Below, piece by piece: positions 18,718-25,411 of a stretch of 64,000 nucleotides of DNA. This DNA comes from an uncultured Eubacteriales bacterium. Its GTDB lineage: Bacteria > Bacillota > Clostridia > Oscillospirales > Acutalibacteraceae. Both the position numbers and the translations under genes were made by a program. The notes under the pieces are model-generated. The model had not been told where the DNA came from and searched no databases. It was given only the letters and a program-made list of their open reading frames with translations. The stretch spans positions 1-64,000 of the forward strand of contig CAKUMQ010000006.1 in the NCBI GenBank assembly GCA_934667845.1, written 5' to 3'. The number at the start of each line of letters is the position of its first letter. Within the stretch, counting starts at the first letter, position 1.

Positions 18718-20052
18718 TCAGCTCAGCAGCGTTTTCTTCTTTGTCCGGTAGTACAAAAGCCCGGCGGCATCCGCCAAAGCCCAGCCGATCGGAACCGACC
18801 ACCAGATCCCGGTCACACCGACCGCGGGTATGGCAGACAGCAGATAAGCGAGCGCCACGCGGGTGCCCAGCGAGATCACGGTGAGCACGACGCTCATCCC
18901 GGGCTTTCCCAGCGCGCGGTACAGCCCGTAGAGCAGGAACAGGCAGCCGATGCCGCAATAAAACGCGCCCTCGATCCGCAGATAGCGCGCTCCCTCCCGG
19001 ATGACCTCTGCTTCTCCGGCGTCCACAAACAGCGTCATCAGCGGCTCAGCCAACCCGCAGACAAGCGCGGAGACGATCGCGCAGAACGCAAGCGAAACGC
19101 CCACGGCGCTTTTCAGCCCGACGCGGATCCTCCCGCTCTCCTTTGCGCCGTAATTCTGGGCGATAAACGTGGAAAAGGCGTTGCCGAAATCCTGCACCGG
19201 CATGTAGGCAAACGCGTCGATCTTCACGGCGGCGGCAAAGGCCGCCATCACCACGGAGCCGAAGCTGTTGACCAGCCCCTGCACCATCAGGATGCCGAGG
19301 TTCATGACCGACTGCTGCACACAGGTCAGCGTGGAGAACGAGACGATCTCGCGGATGCGTCCCCGCCGCAGGCAGCGGACGCTCCCGATCGCGCGCACCT
19401 GCGGGAAGCGCACCAGCGTGTAGGCCACGATGCCGATGCCCGAGAGATACTGGGCAATGACGGTCGCCTCCGCCGCACCGCCGACCCCTCTGTGCAGCCC
19501 GATCACAAACCAGAGGTCGAGCGCGATATTCACCCCCGCGGACACCGCCAGAAAAACAAGCGGTATGACCGAATTGCCGATCGCCCGCAGAAACGAGGCA
19601 AAATAGTTATAGAGAAAGACCGCCGGGATCCCCATGAAGATCACCAGCAGATACGCCCGCATATCCCCCCAGACCCCGGCGGGAACGCGGAGAAAAACGC
19701 GAAGCCCGTTCAGACAGGCATAGCTTACGCCGTCCAGCAGCACGGTGACAAAAGCGATAAAGCAGAAGGACGCGCAGAGATCCTCGCGCAGCGCGTTTTC
19801 GTCCCGCTGACCGAAGCGGATGGAAAACAGCGCGCCGCTGCCCATGCACAACCCGAGGATCACGGAGGTCAGAAAGGTCATCAGCGTAAAGGACGACCCG
19901 ACCGCCGCAAGGGCGTCCCGCCCGAGAAACCGCCCGACGATCAACGTGTCGGCAATATTATAGCCCTGCTGCAGCAGATCCCCCAGGATCATGGGGACGG
20001 CAAAGCGCAGCATGGACCCCGTGACAGATCCCTGTGTCAGATCCCGGTTCAC
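18718..20052 (-). CDS. MATE-family multidrug/toxin efflux transporter
   Basis: Seen: about 444 residues with twelve hydrophobic helices in two halves, starting with the family-typical MLRFAVPMILGDLLQQGYN and a second half with SRIRVGLKSAVGVSLAFCAI-like segments. Known: MATE proteins export drugs or metabolites using Na+ or H+ gradients. I chose the GTG at 20052: GGAGG lies seven bases before it, whereas the ATG six bases upstream is only one base from that site. Single gene with its own promoter. The substrate cannot be told. Confidence 0.9.
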   Translation of the reverse strand: MNRDLTQGSVTGSMLRFAVPMILGDLLQQGYNIADTLIVGRFLGRDALAAVGSSFTLMTFLTSVILGLCMGSGALFSIRFGQRDENALREDLCASFCFIAFVTVLLDGVSYACLNGLRVFLRVPAGVWGDMRAYLLVIFMGIPAVFLYNYFASFLRAIGNSVIPLVFLAVSAGVNIALDLWFVIGLHRGVGGAAEATVIAQYLSGIGIVAYTLVRFPQVRAIGSVRCLRRGRIREIVSFSTLTCVQQSVMNLGILMVQGLVNSFGSVVMAAFAAAVKIDAFAYMPVQDFGNAFSTFIAQNYGAKESGRIRVGLKSAVGVSLAFCAIVSALVCGLAEPLMTLFVDAGEAEVIREGARYLRIEGAFYCGIGCLFLLYGLYRALGKPGMSVVLTVISLGTRVALAYLLSAIPAVGVTGIWWSVPIGWALADAAGLLYYRTKKKTLLS

Positions 20053-20087
20053 AGCCATTCCTCCGCAGTCTGCATATTTATTCTCTT

Positions 20088-20116
20088 ATTATAGGATCAT
20101 CCGCCCGGCAAGTCAA
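20088..20116 (-). promoter_or_regulatory. Promoter of the MATE gene
   Basis: Minus-strand TTGACT, 17 bases, TATAAT (rc of 20088-20093). The start of transcription would lie about 30 bases before the GTG start codon. Confidence 0.75.
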
Positions 20117-20249
20117 TACGCCCCCCGCTTAAAGTCCCGCCCGGCGTAAGCGGTGCGCTGAATGCGCCGCTTTTTCCGAGGCGGAGGGCAACGGCAAAAA
20201 CAGCCCGCGCACCGCTTTGACGGCACGCAGGCTGCTCGGTTCGGGGCGT

Positions 20250-20711
20250 TCAGCAGAACACGGTGTCGTATGTGTCCCCGTGTTCGGTATAGAAAAGCTC
20301 GCTGACCGCATCGGAGGTGAACACCTCCAGCATCTCGGCAAAGCCGTCGATCAGTTTCTCCGATGAACGCAGCTTATCCAGAGGGTACCAGAACACCTCG
20401 CCTTCGTCGGACGAGGTCAGTTCACCCGAAAAACGGTCAGCCGTATACAAAAAGACAATAAATCTTATCCCGTCCTCTTTGCAAAACTCCTTGATCCCGC
20501 ACAGCTTCGGCGCCTCTACCGTCAGCCCCGTTTCCTCTTTCATCTCGCGGATAACGGCGGGGGTAACGTATTCCCCCTTTTCCACATGACCGCCGGGGAA
20601 ATTCCAGCCGTGCCATGCCAAGCGGCTTTTCTTATCCTGAACAACAACATTCCCCTGTCCGTCGCCGATCATGCACATGACGGTCAGTTCGACTTCTTCC
20701 GTTCTTGCCAT
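20250..20711 (-). CDS. Nudix hydrolase (MutT-like, 8-oxo-dGTP type)
   Basis: Seen: 153 residues with the complete Nudix box at about 40-62 (GGHVEKGEYVTPAVIREMKEETGL compressed to G-x5-E-x7-REMKEETG). The metal-binding REMKEE is intact. Known: these enzymes hydrolyse nucleoside-diphosphate derivatives, many cleaning oxidised nucleotides. The short WHGWNFPGGHVE entry and the C-terminal WYPLDKL segment are like 8-oxo-dGTP diphosphatases. Single gene; GGAAG precedes the start. The specific substrate is uncertain. Confidence 0.88.
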   Translation of the reverse strand: MARTEEVELTVMCMIGDGQGNVVVQDKKSRLAWHGWNFPGGHVEKGEYVTPAVIREMKEETGLTVEAPKLCGIKEFCKEDGIRFIVFLYTADRFSGELTSSDEGEVFWYPLDKLRSSEKLIDGFAEMLEVFTSDAVSELFYTEHGDTYDTVFC

Positions 20712-20785
20712 CGGCAGGCTTCCTTTCTGAGCGTGAGTGTGCGGGCAAAGAGATGGACGGAAACCCTATCCCCTTTGACAGCATA

Positions 20786-20814
20786 AGTATACCATATTCC
20801 CATTATAAAGTCCA
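20786..20814 (-). promoter_or_regulatory. Promoter of the Nudix gene
   Basis: Minus-strand TGGACT, 17 bases, TATACT (rc of 20786-20791), about 75 bases before the start codon. Confidence 0.6.
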
Positions 20815-20826
20815 TACAAACGCAAA

Positions 20827-20867
20827 GCGGCTGCCGCAAACGAACAAATTTCGCTCGCGGCAGCCGC
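20827..20867 (-). terminator. Terminator of the Mor/Ltp pair
   Basis: Perfect 11-base arms GCGGCTGCCGC and its complement around a 19-base loop, 21 bases past the Ltp stop. The following T content is modest, so efficiency is uncertain. Confidence 0.55.
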
Positions 20868-20888
20868 CCGGTATGCTGTAAAGCAGCT

Positions 20889-21755
20889 TTAATAGCCGAC
20901 TTCCTTTAAAGCATTTTCTATCTGCGCCTTGGTAAATCCGTAATATGCCATGGTATCTTTCAAATTTTCTCTCGAAGACCCTTTGCTGTGTTCTTTAGCA
21001 TACAATACCGCTTGCTCGTCATAATTGATATTGATATGTGCGACAACAAATTTAGCGTCTTCCAAAGGGTAGCTTTCAAAATCCGCCAATATCGTGTCCG
21101 TTAAAAAGCTCGGTCCGCAATGCCAGAAACCGATCTGGTCGTAAGCGCAAATTGCCGCATTCTCCTGGCTTTTGGTCAAAGTTGCCGTATATTTGCGGCT
21201 TTCCACTTCCTGCCTGCAAACGGTACAGGTCATTACCTCGGTACCGTCCGTCACCGTACCGTCGGAATTGATGATAAAGTTTTTCTTGACCTGCCAATCA
21301 CCCTTGGTATGCGGCAATTCCCCTATTTTCTCGGTACACACCTTTTGACAGCGGTCACAGGTGCCGACTCTTTCTCCTTCCGCCGAACAGCTTGCCGCTT
21401 TGGTGATTTTCCAGTCGTTGACGGCATGACCGGCAGGCTCCCCCTCTGTGGCACCGCAGACCGAACAGGTTTTCGGCAATTCACAGGTCGCTTCGCTGAA
21501 GCTGTGCGCCAGCGGTTCGCCGTCGACAAGCCCGCACCGCGAACAATGCTTTGCCTCCTTACAGGTAGCCGCGATCCATTCATGCGACAATGCTTCCCCT
21601 TTTGTCTTGCCGCATTTTCTGCAGGTCATCGGCGCATCGCAGGTGGCATCGGCCCAGCTGTGAAAGCACACAAGCGTCAGAACCAATACCACCGCCAAAG
21701 CAGCGACACCGACTGCCGATGCCGCTATGATCACGATCCGTTTTTTGTTTTTCAT
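20889..21755 (-). CDS. Ltp-type membrane-anchored protein with CxxC zinc-ribbon repeats
   Basis: Seen: 288 residues. An N-terminal membrane helix (about 6-30) is followed by four ~23-residue repeats (about 32-150) built as H-x-W/F-x-x-A-T-C-x5-C-x2-C-G. A C-terminal segment (about 200-288) resembles the Ltp repeats of surface proteins. Its pieces are SFLTDTILADFESYPLEDAKF with NYDEQAVLYAKEH and GFTKAQIENALKEVGY. Known: Ltp domains occur in phage and host proteins that block superinfection, and in many Firmicutes lipoproteins. It follows a Mor-like regulator by ten bases and shares its transcript. The regular Cys pairs suggest metal binding. Function inferred only from domains. Confidence 0.72.
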   Translation of the reverse strand: MKNKKRIVIIAASAVGVAALAVVLVLTLVCFHSWADATCDAPMTCRKCGKTKGEALSHEWIAATCKEAKHCSRCGLVDGEPLAHSFSEATCELPKTCSVCGATEGEPAGHAVNDWKITKAASCSAEGERVGTCDRCQKVCTEKIGELPHTKGDWQVKKNFIINSDGTVTDGTEVMTCTVCRQEVESRKYTATLTKSQENAAICAYDQIGFWHCGPSFLTDTILADFESYPLEDAKFVVAHININYDEQAVLYAKEHSKGSSRENLKDTMAYYGFTKAQIENALKEVGY

Positions 21756-21765
21756 AATATCCCCC

Positions 21766-22068
21766 TCAGATCTGTTTCATTGTTTTCAGAATACGCCATA
21801 CGCTTCGCTCGGAGTAGTTGTACTTTTGTGCCAACTGCGGTACGTTATTGCCGTCATATTCACTGATAATGGCCTTGTGTGTATATTCCTTTGAAAACAA
21901 CCTGCTCGGAAATGAAATCTGTGTTCCGCGGAACAGCCGGTATATTGCCAGCGCGTTTTCAATGCCGATCTCGTCGGCAATATCCCTGTACACATCATTA
22001 AGACCGTCAAGGTCTTTTTTCAAAAATGCCACCTCCGGAGTTTCGACCGAATAACGACTTAACGACAT
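21766..22068 (-). CDS. Mor-family transcriptional regulator
   Basis: Seen: about 100 residues. The segment IADEIGIENALAIYRLFRGTQISFP and the C-terminal helix-turn-helix (VPQLAQKYNYSERSVWRILK) match the Mor activator family of phage Mu and its chromosomal relatives. I chose the ATG at 22068, preceded by GGGGGTGG. It is the first gene of a two-gene unit with the Ltp protein, and a perfect 15-base palindrome lies 27 bases upstream of its start, probably its own operator. Confidence 0.82.
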   Translation of the reverse strand: MSLSRYSVETPEVAFLKKDLDGLNDVYRDIADEIGIENALAIYRLFRGTQISFPSRLFSKEYTHKAIISEYDGNNVPQLAQKYNYSERSVWRILKTMKQI

Positions 22069-22094
22069 AATACCACCCCCGATGCGGCATAACA

Positions 22095-22109
22095 AATGAC
22101 ATTGTCATT
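22095..22109. promoter_or_regulatory. Palindromic operator before the Mor-like gene
   Basis: AATGACATTGTCATT is a perfect 15-base palindrome, and a further half site TTTGTCA follows at about 22113-22119. The position just upstream of a regulator gene fits autoregulation. Confidence 0.5.
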
Positions 22110-22206
22110 GTATTTGTCACTCGTTTTGCCGTATACTGGTTTTCGGCGAATGAGGAATTTCATAAAAATGCTCCTTTCCGAACAACTGTCTCGTCCGGAA
22201 AAGAGC

Positions 22207-22235
22207 TTGTAATTTTCGCGAATGCACGGTATGAT
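22207..22235 (+). promoter_or_regulatory. Promoter of the DUF4230 pair
   Basis: TTGTAA, 17 bases, TATGAT on the plus strand, about 97 bases before the first start codon. Confidence 0.5.
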
Positions 22236-22331
22236 AACAGAGGGAGCGTTCAGTCGGCAGAATTGTTGGCTAAGCTTTAACCGCAATGTATTGCCGCAAC
22301 AATAATCACTGGATTCTGAGGAGGAAACAAT

Positions 22332-22883
22332 ATGAAACTCAGCAAGAAACTATTAAGACCAATAATTGCAGCGATAGCGATAATAGCCGTTGTCATTGTC
22401 GCTTTCATTTTCTTTGAACCGTCGGTTAAAAGAACGATCATCACAACTTCAACATTACGGGAAGTGGTATCTATAAGCGAACTTTCGACCGGGGAGTTTT
22501 GTTACAACGGCGTTGTCTCTATACCCAAAAAGGACAATCCCGAAAAAAACGATTATTCTGTAAAATACGATTCCACAGTAAAGGCCGGAATAGATGCCAA
22601 AGATATTGATTTTAAAATTGATAGAAAAAACAAATCTGTTACTCCTGTCATACCCGAAATTCGAATTAACGATGTCATAATCAACGATGGATCGATCAGC
22701 ACGATACCCGAAAATGCCACAGCTAAATTAAAAGATACACTATCCTATTGTAAAGAGGACGCGCTGAAAGAAGCTAATCAAAATAAAAAGCTTATAGAAA
22801 CGGCAAAATCAAACTTACAGGATTCAATAACGGCACTTTTAACACCGCTTTTAAAAGAAGCGGGATACAAGATCGTGTGGTAA
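22332..22883 (+). CDS. DUF4230 membrane-anchored protein
   Basis: Seen: 183 residues with an N-terminal membrane helix (about 8-30), then the DUF4230-like opening TSTLREVVSISELSTGEFCYNG and a segment SVKYDSTVKAGIDAKDIDFKID. The long C-terminal helix (about 125-175) ends in LTPLLKEAGYKIVW, a typical ending of the family. The function of DUF4230 is unknown. GAGGAGG precedes the ATG. A second member follows 14 bases downstream. The gene is clearly AT-rich compared with the rest of the window, which suggests transfer. Confidence 0.8.
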   Translation: MKLSKKLLRPIIAAIAIIAVVIVAFIFFEPSVKRTIITTSTLREVVSISELSTGEFCYNGVVSIPKKDNPEKNDYSVKYDSTVKAGIDAKDIDFKIDRKNKSVTPVIPEIRINDVIINDGSISTIPENATAKLKDTLSYCKEDALKEANQNKKLIETAKSNLQDSITALLTPLLKEAGYKIVW

Positions 22884-22897
22884 GTGAGGAAAAGGAA

Positions 22898-23470
22898 ATG
22901 TTGAAAAAAATACTCTTGTTGATCGTATCGTTGGTAATGGCATTGCCGCTTGCAGGATGCAAAAAAGAGGAAGCGGATTTCTCTGAAACAAAGGCAATAT
23001 GCGAATTAGCGACGCTGAAATGCTATTATCATAATACGAGCGAGTTAAAGCAGGATTCTTCGGGTATAGGAAAATGGCTTGGAAACATAGGTTATAAAAA
23101 AGCGTGGATCGAATATGATGGGATAGTCAAATTGGGCATTGACGCTTCCAAGGTAAAAATAGAGCCAAACGGTAATAAAGTTAAAGTTTATGTTCCTAAC
23201 GCAACGATATTGGGTGTGGACGTTGATGTTGACTCCATCTCGGAGACAGTTTCCGAAACAGGCTGGTTCACAGAAATAACTACCGAGGAGCGCGCAGAGG
23301 CGCAAAAGAAAGCTCAGGAAGATATGAAAGTAAAAGCGGAAAACAATACCGCTTTGTTGTCACAGGCTACACAAAGAGCCAAAGATACCATTAAAGATTA
23401 CATAATAAATGTAGGAGCTCTTATCGGGGTGGAATATGAGATCGAATGGATGGCAGATAATACTACCTAA
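22898..23470 (+). CDS. DUF4230 lipoprotein
   Basis: Seen: about 190 residues with a lipoprotein signal (LAGCKK, Cys near 21), then LATLKCYYHNTSELKQDSSG, the WIEYDGIVKLGIDASKVKIE core and a coiled C-terminal helix ending GVEYEIEW. It is homologous to the gene just upstream, so the pair looks like a duplication with one membrane-helix and one lipid anchor. I chose the ATG at 22898 after GAGGAAAAGGAA; frames further upstream would spoil the signal peptide. Function unknown. Confidence 0.78.
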   Translation: MLKKILLLIVSLVMALPLAGCKKEEADFSETKAICELATLKCYYHNTSELKQDSSGIGKWLGNIGYKKAWIEYDGIVKLGIDASKVKIEPNGNKVKVYVPNATILGVDVDVDSISETVSETGWFTEITTEERAEAQKKAQEDMKVKAENNTALLSQATQRAKDTIKDYIINVGALIGVEYEIEWMADNTT

Positions 23471-23478
23471 AAGCAAAG

Positions 23479-23529
23479 GTAAAAAACAAAAAGACCCGAA
23501 CCCTAAACCGATCTGTTTAGGGTTCGGGT
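23479..23529 (-). terminator. Strong minus-strand terminator hairpin
   Basis: Perfect 15-base arms (23494-23508 and 23515-23529) around a six-base loop. On the minus strand the stem is followed by CTTTTTGTTTTTT. It lies three bases past the stop of the 57-residue frame at 23532-23705. Confidence 0.75.
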
Positions 23530-23531
23530 TC

Positions 23532-23705
23532 TTACTGTTTGGTGCGGGTGGCGAAATAGGAGCATTCCCGAAAATTCGGCAAAACAGCGGGTTCTCGCGG
23601 CCAAATAACCATTCGTTGAAGCAGGGCGAAGATCATGCGTCCGGAGAGGCACCAATCTTGAAACGCCCCGGGGACAATGATCATTTTCGTATATCGTCCG
23701 GACAT
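23532..23705 (-). CDS. Candidate 57-residue protein with a hairpin-buried ribosome site
   Basis: Seen: ATG at 23705, seven bases after GGAGG, then 57 codons (starting MSGRYTKMIIVPG, ending FATRTKQ) and TAA three bases before a strong terminator. The GGAGGTG is part of a perfect 18-base stem (23711-23748), so it would be hidden when that RNA folds. I recognise no family; the composition (several Cys, Trp and Arg) is not clearly coding. It may instead be a remnant of a tRNA-associated scar. Low confidence as a gene, but the arrangement of signals is orderly. Confidence 0.3.
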   Translation of the reverse strand: MSGRYTKMIIVPGAFQDWCLSGRMIFALLQRMVIWPREPAVLPNFRECSYFATRTKQ

Positions 23706-23710
23706 GACAA

Positions 23711-23756
23711 CACCTCCTGTTGCAGCTTAGAAGCTGCAACAGGAGGTGCTTTTTTT
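23711..23756 (+). terminator. Terminator of the DUF4230 pair, also hiding a minus-strand ribosome site
   Basis: Perfect 18-base arms (23711-23728 and 23731-23748) followed on the plus strand by CTTTTTTT. Read on the minus strand, the same stem contains CAGGAGGTG just before an ATG. Confidence 0.75.
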
Positions 23757-23801
23757 ACTGTCTCTTTTTCCGGGAATAGTCCGACGCCGCGCGGGGGAGT
23801 T

Positions 23802-24326
23802 TTATTGTTTGGTAAACACAAATCTGGCGGAACTGGTCGAGAAGAACTCCGGGCTGATATCAAACTCCAGTTTTTCCCAATTTTCGGGAACTTCGACCGC
23901 ATACCAACCGATCGCTTTCTTGCCCGGGGCAATTTCGCCATCGAGCGTGCCCTCATCGAACGATAACTGCGCCTTTATCGAATATTCACACTTGACATCG
24001 TCGGCATAAACACTAAAAAGCAAAACGCTGCTGACATTCTGCGACTCGTTTGAGATGTTTTCGACCTCAAATTTAACGCCGACAAAGGTTTTGCCCGCGT
24101 CAGGTTCCGTGAGCTTTGTCCCTTGCGACTCTTTCAGCTCGGTAGCAGTGAATTTAAGATCATTGAATACCGCAGCTTCATTCAGTCCAAAGGTATTCTC
24201 TGTGTCGCCCGCCGACGATGCGCCGGCCGATGCAGCAGAACCGGTTTCCTTGACCGGATAATCGGCGCACGCTGCACACATGGCGCAAAACGCGACTGCA
24301 AGTGCCAAAATTGCAAATTTTTTCAT
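23802..24326 (-). CDS. DUF4352 lipoprotein
   Basis: Seen: 174 residues. The lipoprotein signal ends CAACAD and is followed by a short Ser/Ala linker. An immunoglobulin-like DUF4352 domain spans about 48-174 (FNDLKFTATELKESQG, GKTFVGVKFEVENISNESQNV, EIAPGKKAIGWYAVEVPENW). Known: these domains occur in secreted Firmicutes proteins, often of unknown role. The gene is divergent from an XRE regulator, and its promoter (24372-24401) carries two operator palindromes, so it is probably the main target of that regulator. Confidence 0.82.
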   Translation of the reverse strand: MKKFAILALAVAFCAMCAACADYPVKETGSAASAGASSAGDTENTFGLNEAAVFNDLKFTATELKESQGTKLTEPDAGKTFVGVKFEVENISNESQNVSSVLLFSVYADDVKCEYSIKAQLSFDEGTLDGEIAPGKKAIGWYAVEVPENWEKLEFDISPEFFSTSSARFVFTKQ

Positions 24327-24349
24327 GATCTGACCTCTTTCCTTTTTAA

Positions 24350-24366
24350 TATCCCAAATCGGGATA
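24350..24366. promoter_or_regulatory. XRE operator 1
   Basis: TATCCC-AAATC-GGGATA, with arms extended to ten bases on each side (24346-24370). It lies at the transcription start of the lipoprotein gene. Confidence 0.7.
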
Positions 24367-24371
24367 TTAAA

Positions 24372-24401
24372 AGTATACCATTATGGGATACTTCTTGTCA
24401 A
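24372..24401 (-). promoter_or_regulatory. Promoter of the DUF4352 lipoprotein gene
   Basis: Minus-strand TTGACA (rc of 24396-24401), 18 bases, TATACT (rc of 24372-24377). Operator 2 fills the spacer and operator 1 follows the -10 box. Confidence 0.7.
24374..24390. promoter_or_regulatory. XRE operator 2
   Basis: TATACC-ATTAT-GGGATA: the same six-base arms and five-base spacer as operator 1 with one mismatch, centre to centre 24 bases. Confidence 0.65.
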
Positions 24402-24412
24402 GAGGTGATCAT

Positions 24413-24619
24413 ATGCGTTTAAGAGAGATCCGCAAAGCCAAAGGCATATCGCAGCTTAAACTGGCCATGGAGTTGAACACGAATCAAAACACGATAAGCC
24501 GTTACGAAACGGGCGAGCGCGAGCCGGGACTTGTCGAGCTGGTCAACATCGCCGACTATTTTGACGTATCTACCGATTATCTTTTAGAAAGAACAGACAA
24601 CCCAAAGATCAACCGATAA
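24413..24619 (+). CDS. XRE-family repressor
   Basis: Seen: 68 residues, almost only a Cro/CI helix-turn-helix (LREIRKAKGISQLKLAMELNTNQNTISRYE), ending STDYLLERTDNPK as in many small Firmicutes XRE repressors. I chose the ATG at 24413 with AGAGGTG upstream. It is divergent from the DUF4352 lipoprotein, and two palindromes with TATCCC arms lie between them. Inferred: it represses the lipoprotein and probably itself. Confidence 0.85.
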   Translation: MRLREIRKAKGISQLKLAMELNTNQNTISRYETGEREPGLVELVNIADYFDVSTDYLLERTDNPKINR

Positions 24620-24737
24620 CGGGGGTCTTACAGACGAATTACGGATCTTGAAGATCGGGTGAGAGCCTTCGCGCTGCGTACCGTGAAGTCAGATGTGTCG
24701 TCCGACGGTAAGGCAATGGATCATCGCTGCGCAAAGA

Positions 24738-24767
24738 AAAAGACCAAGTCATATGACCTGGTCTTTT
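24738..24767 (-). terminator. Hairpin with T-runs on both sides
   Basis: AAAAGACCA/TGGTCTTTT arms around an inner GTCATATGAC palindrome. On the minus strand it follows GCACCAAAA, like the end of a tRNA gene, but no tRNA body is present. The rest of 24620-24859 shows no gene. Confidence 0.55.
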
Positions 24768-24859
24768 GGTGCGGGTTCGGGCTGTTCAAACCGGCTCTTG
24801 TTCCGCGTCGGCGGCTCAAGATCGGCAGCCGAAAATTTTACGGACGGCATTTATCCGGA

Positions 24860-25411
24860 TCACGGCTTGCAAAAAGAGCAGGGCTTCCAGCCCCTCTCCT
24901 CCGCCTCGGCTATCGTCATTTCTGCCCCGTTGGCATACCGGCAGCTTTTCGTGTGATAATGATTGCCCGTTCTGGAGCCGTAAACGATCTCCTGCAGCCG
25001 CGACGACGCTGCTTTTGTCGTTTCCGCTGTCGGTTTGGCCGTCGTCTCCCGCTTTGCCGTCGTGTCCTTTTTTGCCGTCGTTTTCTTTGTTGTCGCTTTC
25101 TTTGTTGTTGTATTCTTTGTTGTCGTTGCGGTTTCTTTTCGGGTCGTCGCCTCCGTCGTCACTTCGGCGGTCGTTTCACTCGTCGCCGCAGCCGTCGCCT
25201 CGGTCGTTGTTTCCGCTGTCGTTTCCGCCGCCAGGGTCGTCCCCGTCGTGATCTGCGCCGCAAAGGCGGTGGTGGCCTGCGGTACCGACGCACTGCCGCC
25301 GTCCGCCTCGCCGCAGGCCGTGACAGCGGTAATTATCAGCGCGAGCAGAACGCCTCCCGGCCATAAAAGCCGCTTCTTTCTTCTGTCACTGGCTGATCCG
25401 CTTTGTTTCAA
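24860..25411 (-). CDS. Thr-rich lipoprotein with a C-terminal HxxxC/CxxC domain
   Basis: Seen: 183 residues. An N-terminal helix ends in a possible lipobox (AVTAC, Cys about 33). A very low-complexity Thr/Glu/Ala then Thr/Lys region follows (about 48-135). A small C-terminal domain (about 140-183) reads EIVYGSRTGNHYHTKSCRYA then AEERGWKPCSFCKP. The YH-x3-C ... PC-x2-C pattern resembles the short metal-binding ends seen after ComEC-like and nuclease proteins. The start is TTG, and GGGAG lies about eight bases upstream. It overlaps the recombinase stop by four bases (TTGA). Function unknown; probably surface exposed. Confidence 0.6.
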   Translation of the reverse strand: MKQSGSASDRRKKRLLWPGGVLLALIITAVTACGEADGGSASVPQATTAFAAQITTGTTLAAETTAETTTEATAAATSETTAEVTTEATTRKETATTTKNTTTKKATTKKTTAKKDTTAKRETTAKPTAETTKAASSRLQEIVYGSRTGNHYHTKSCRYANGAEMTIAEAEERGWKPCSFCKP

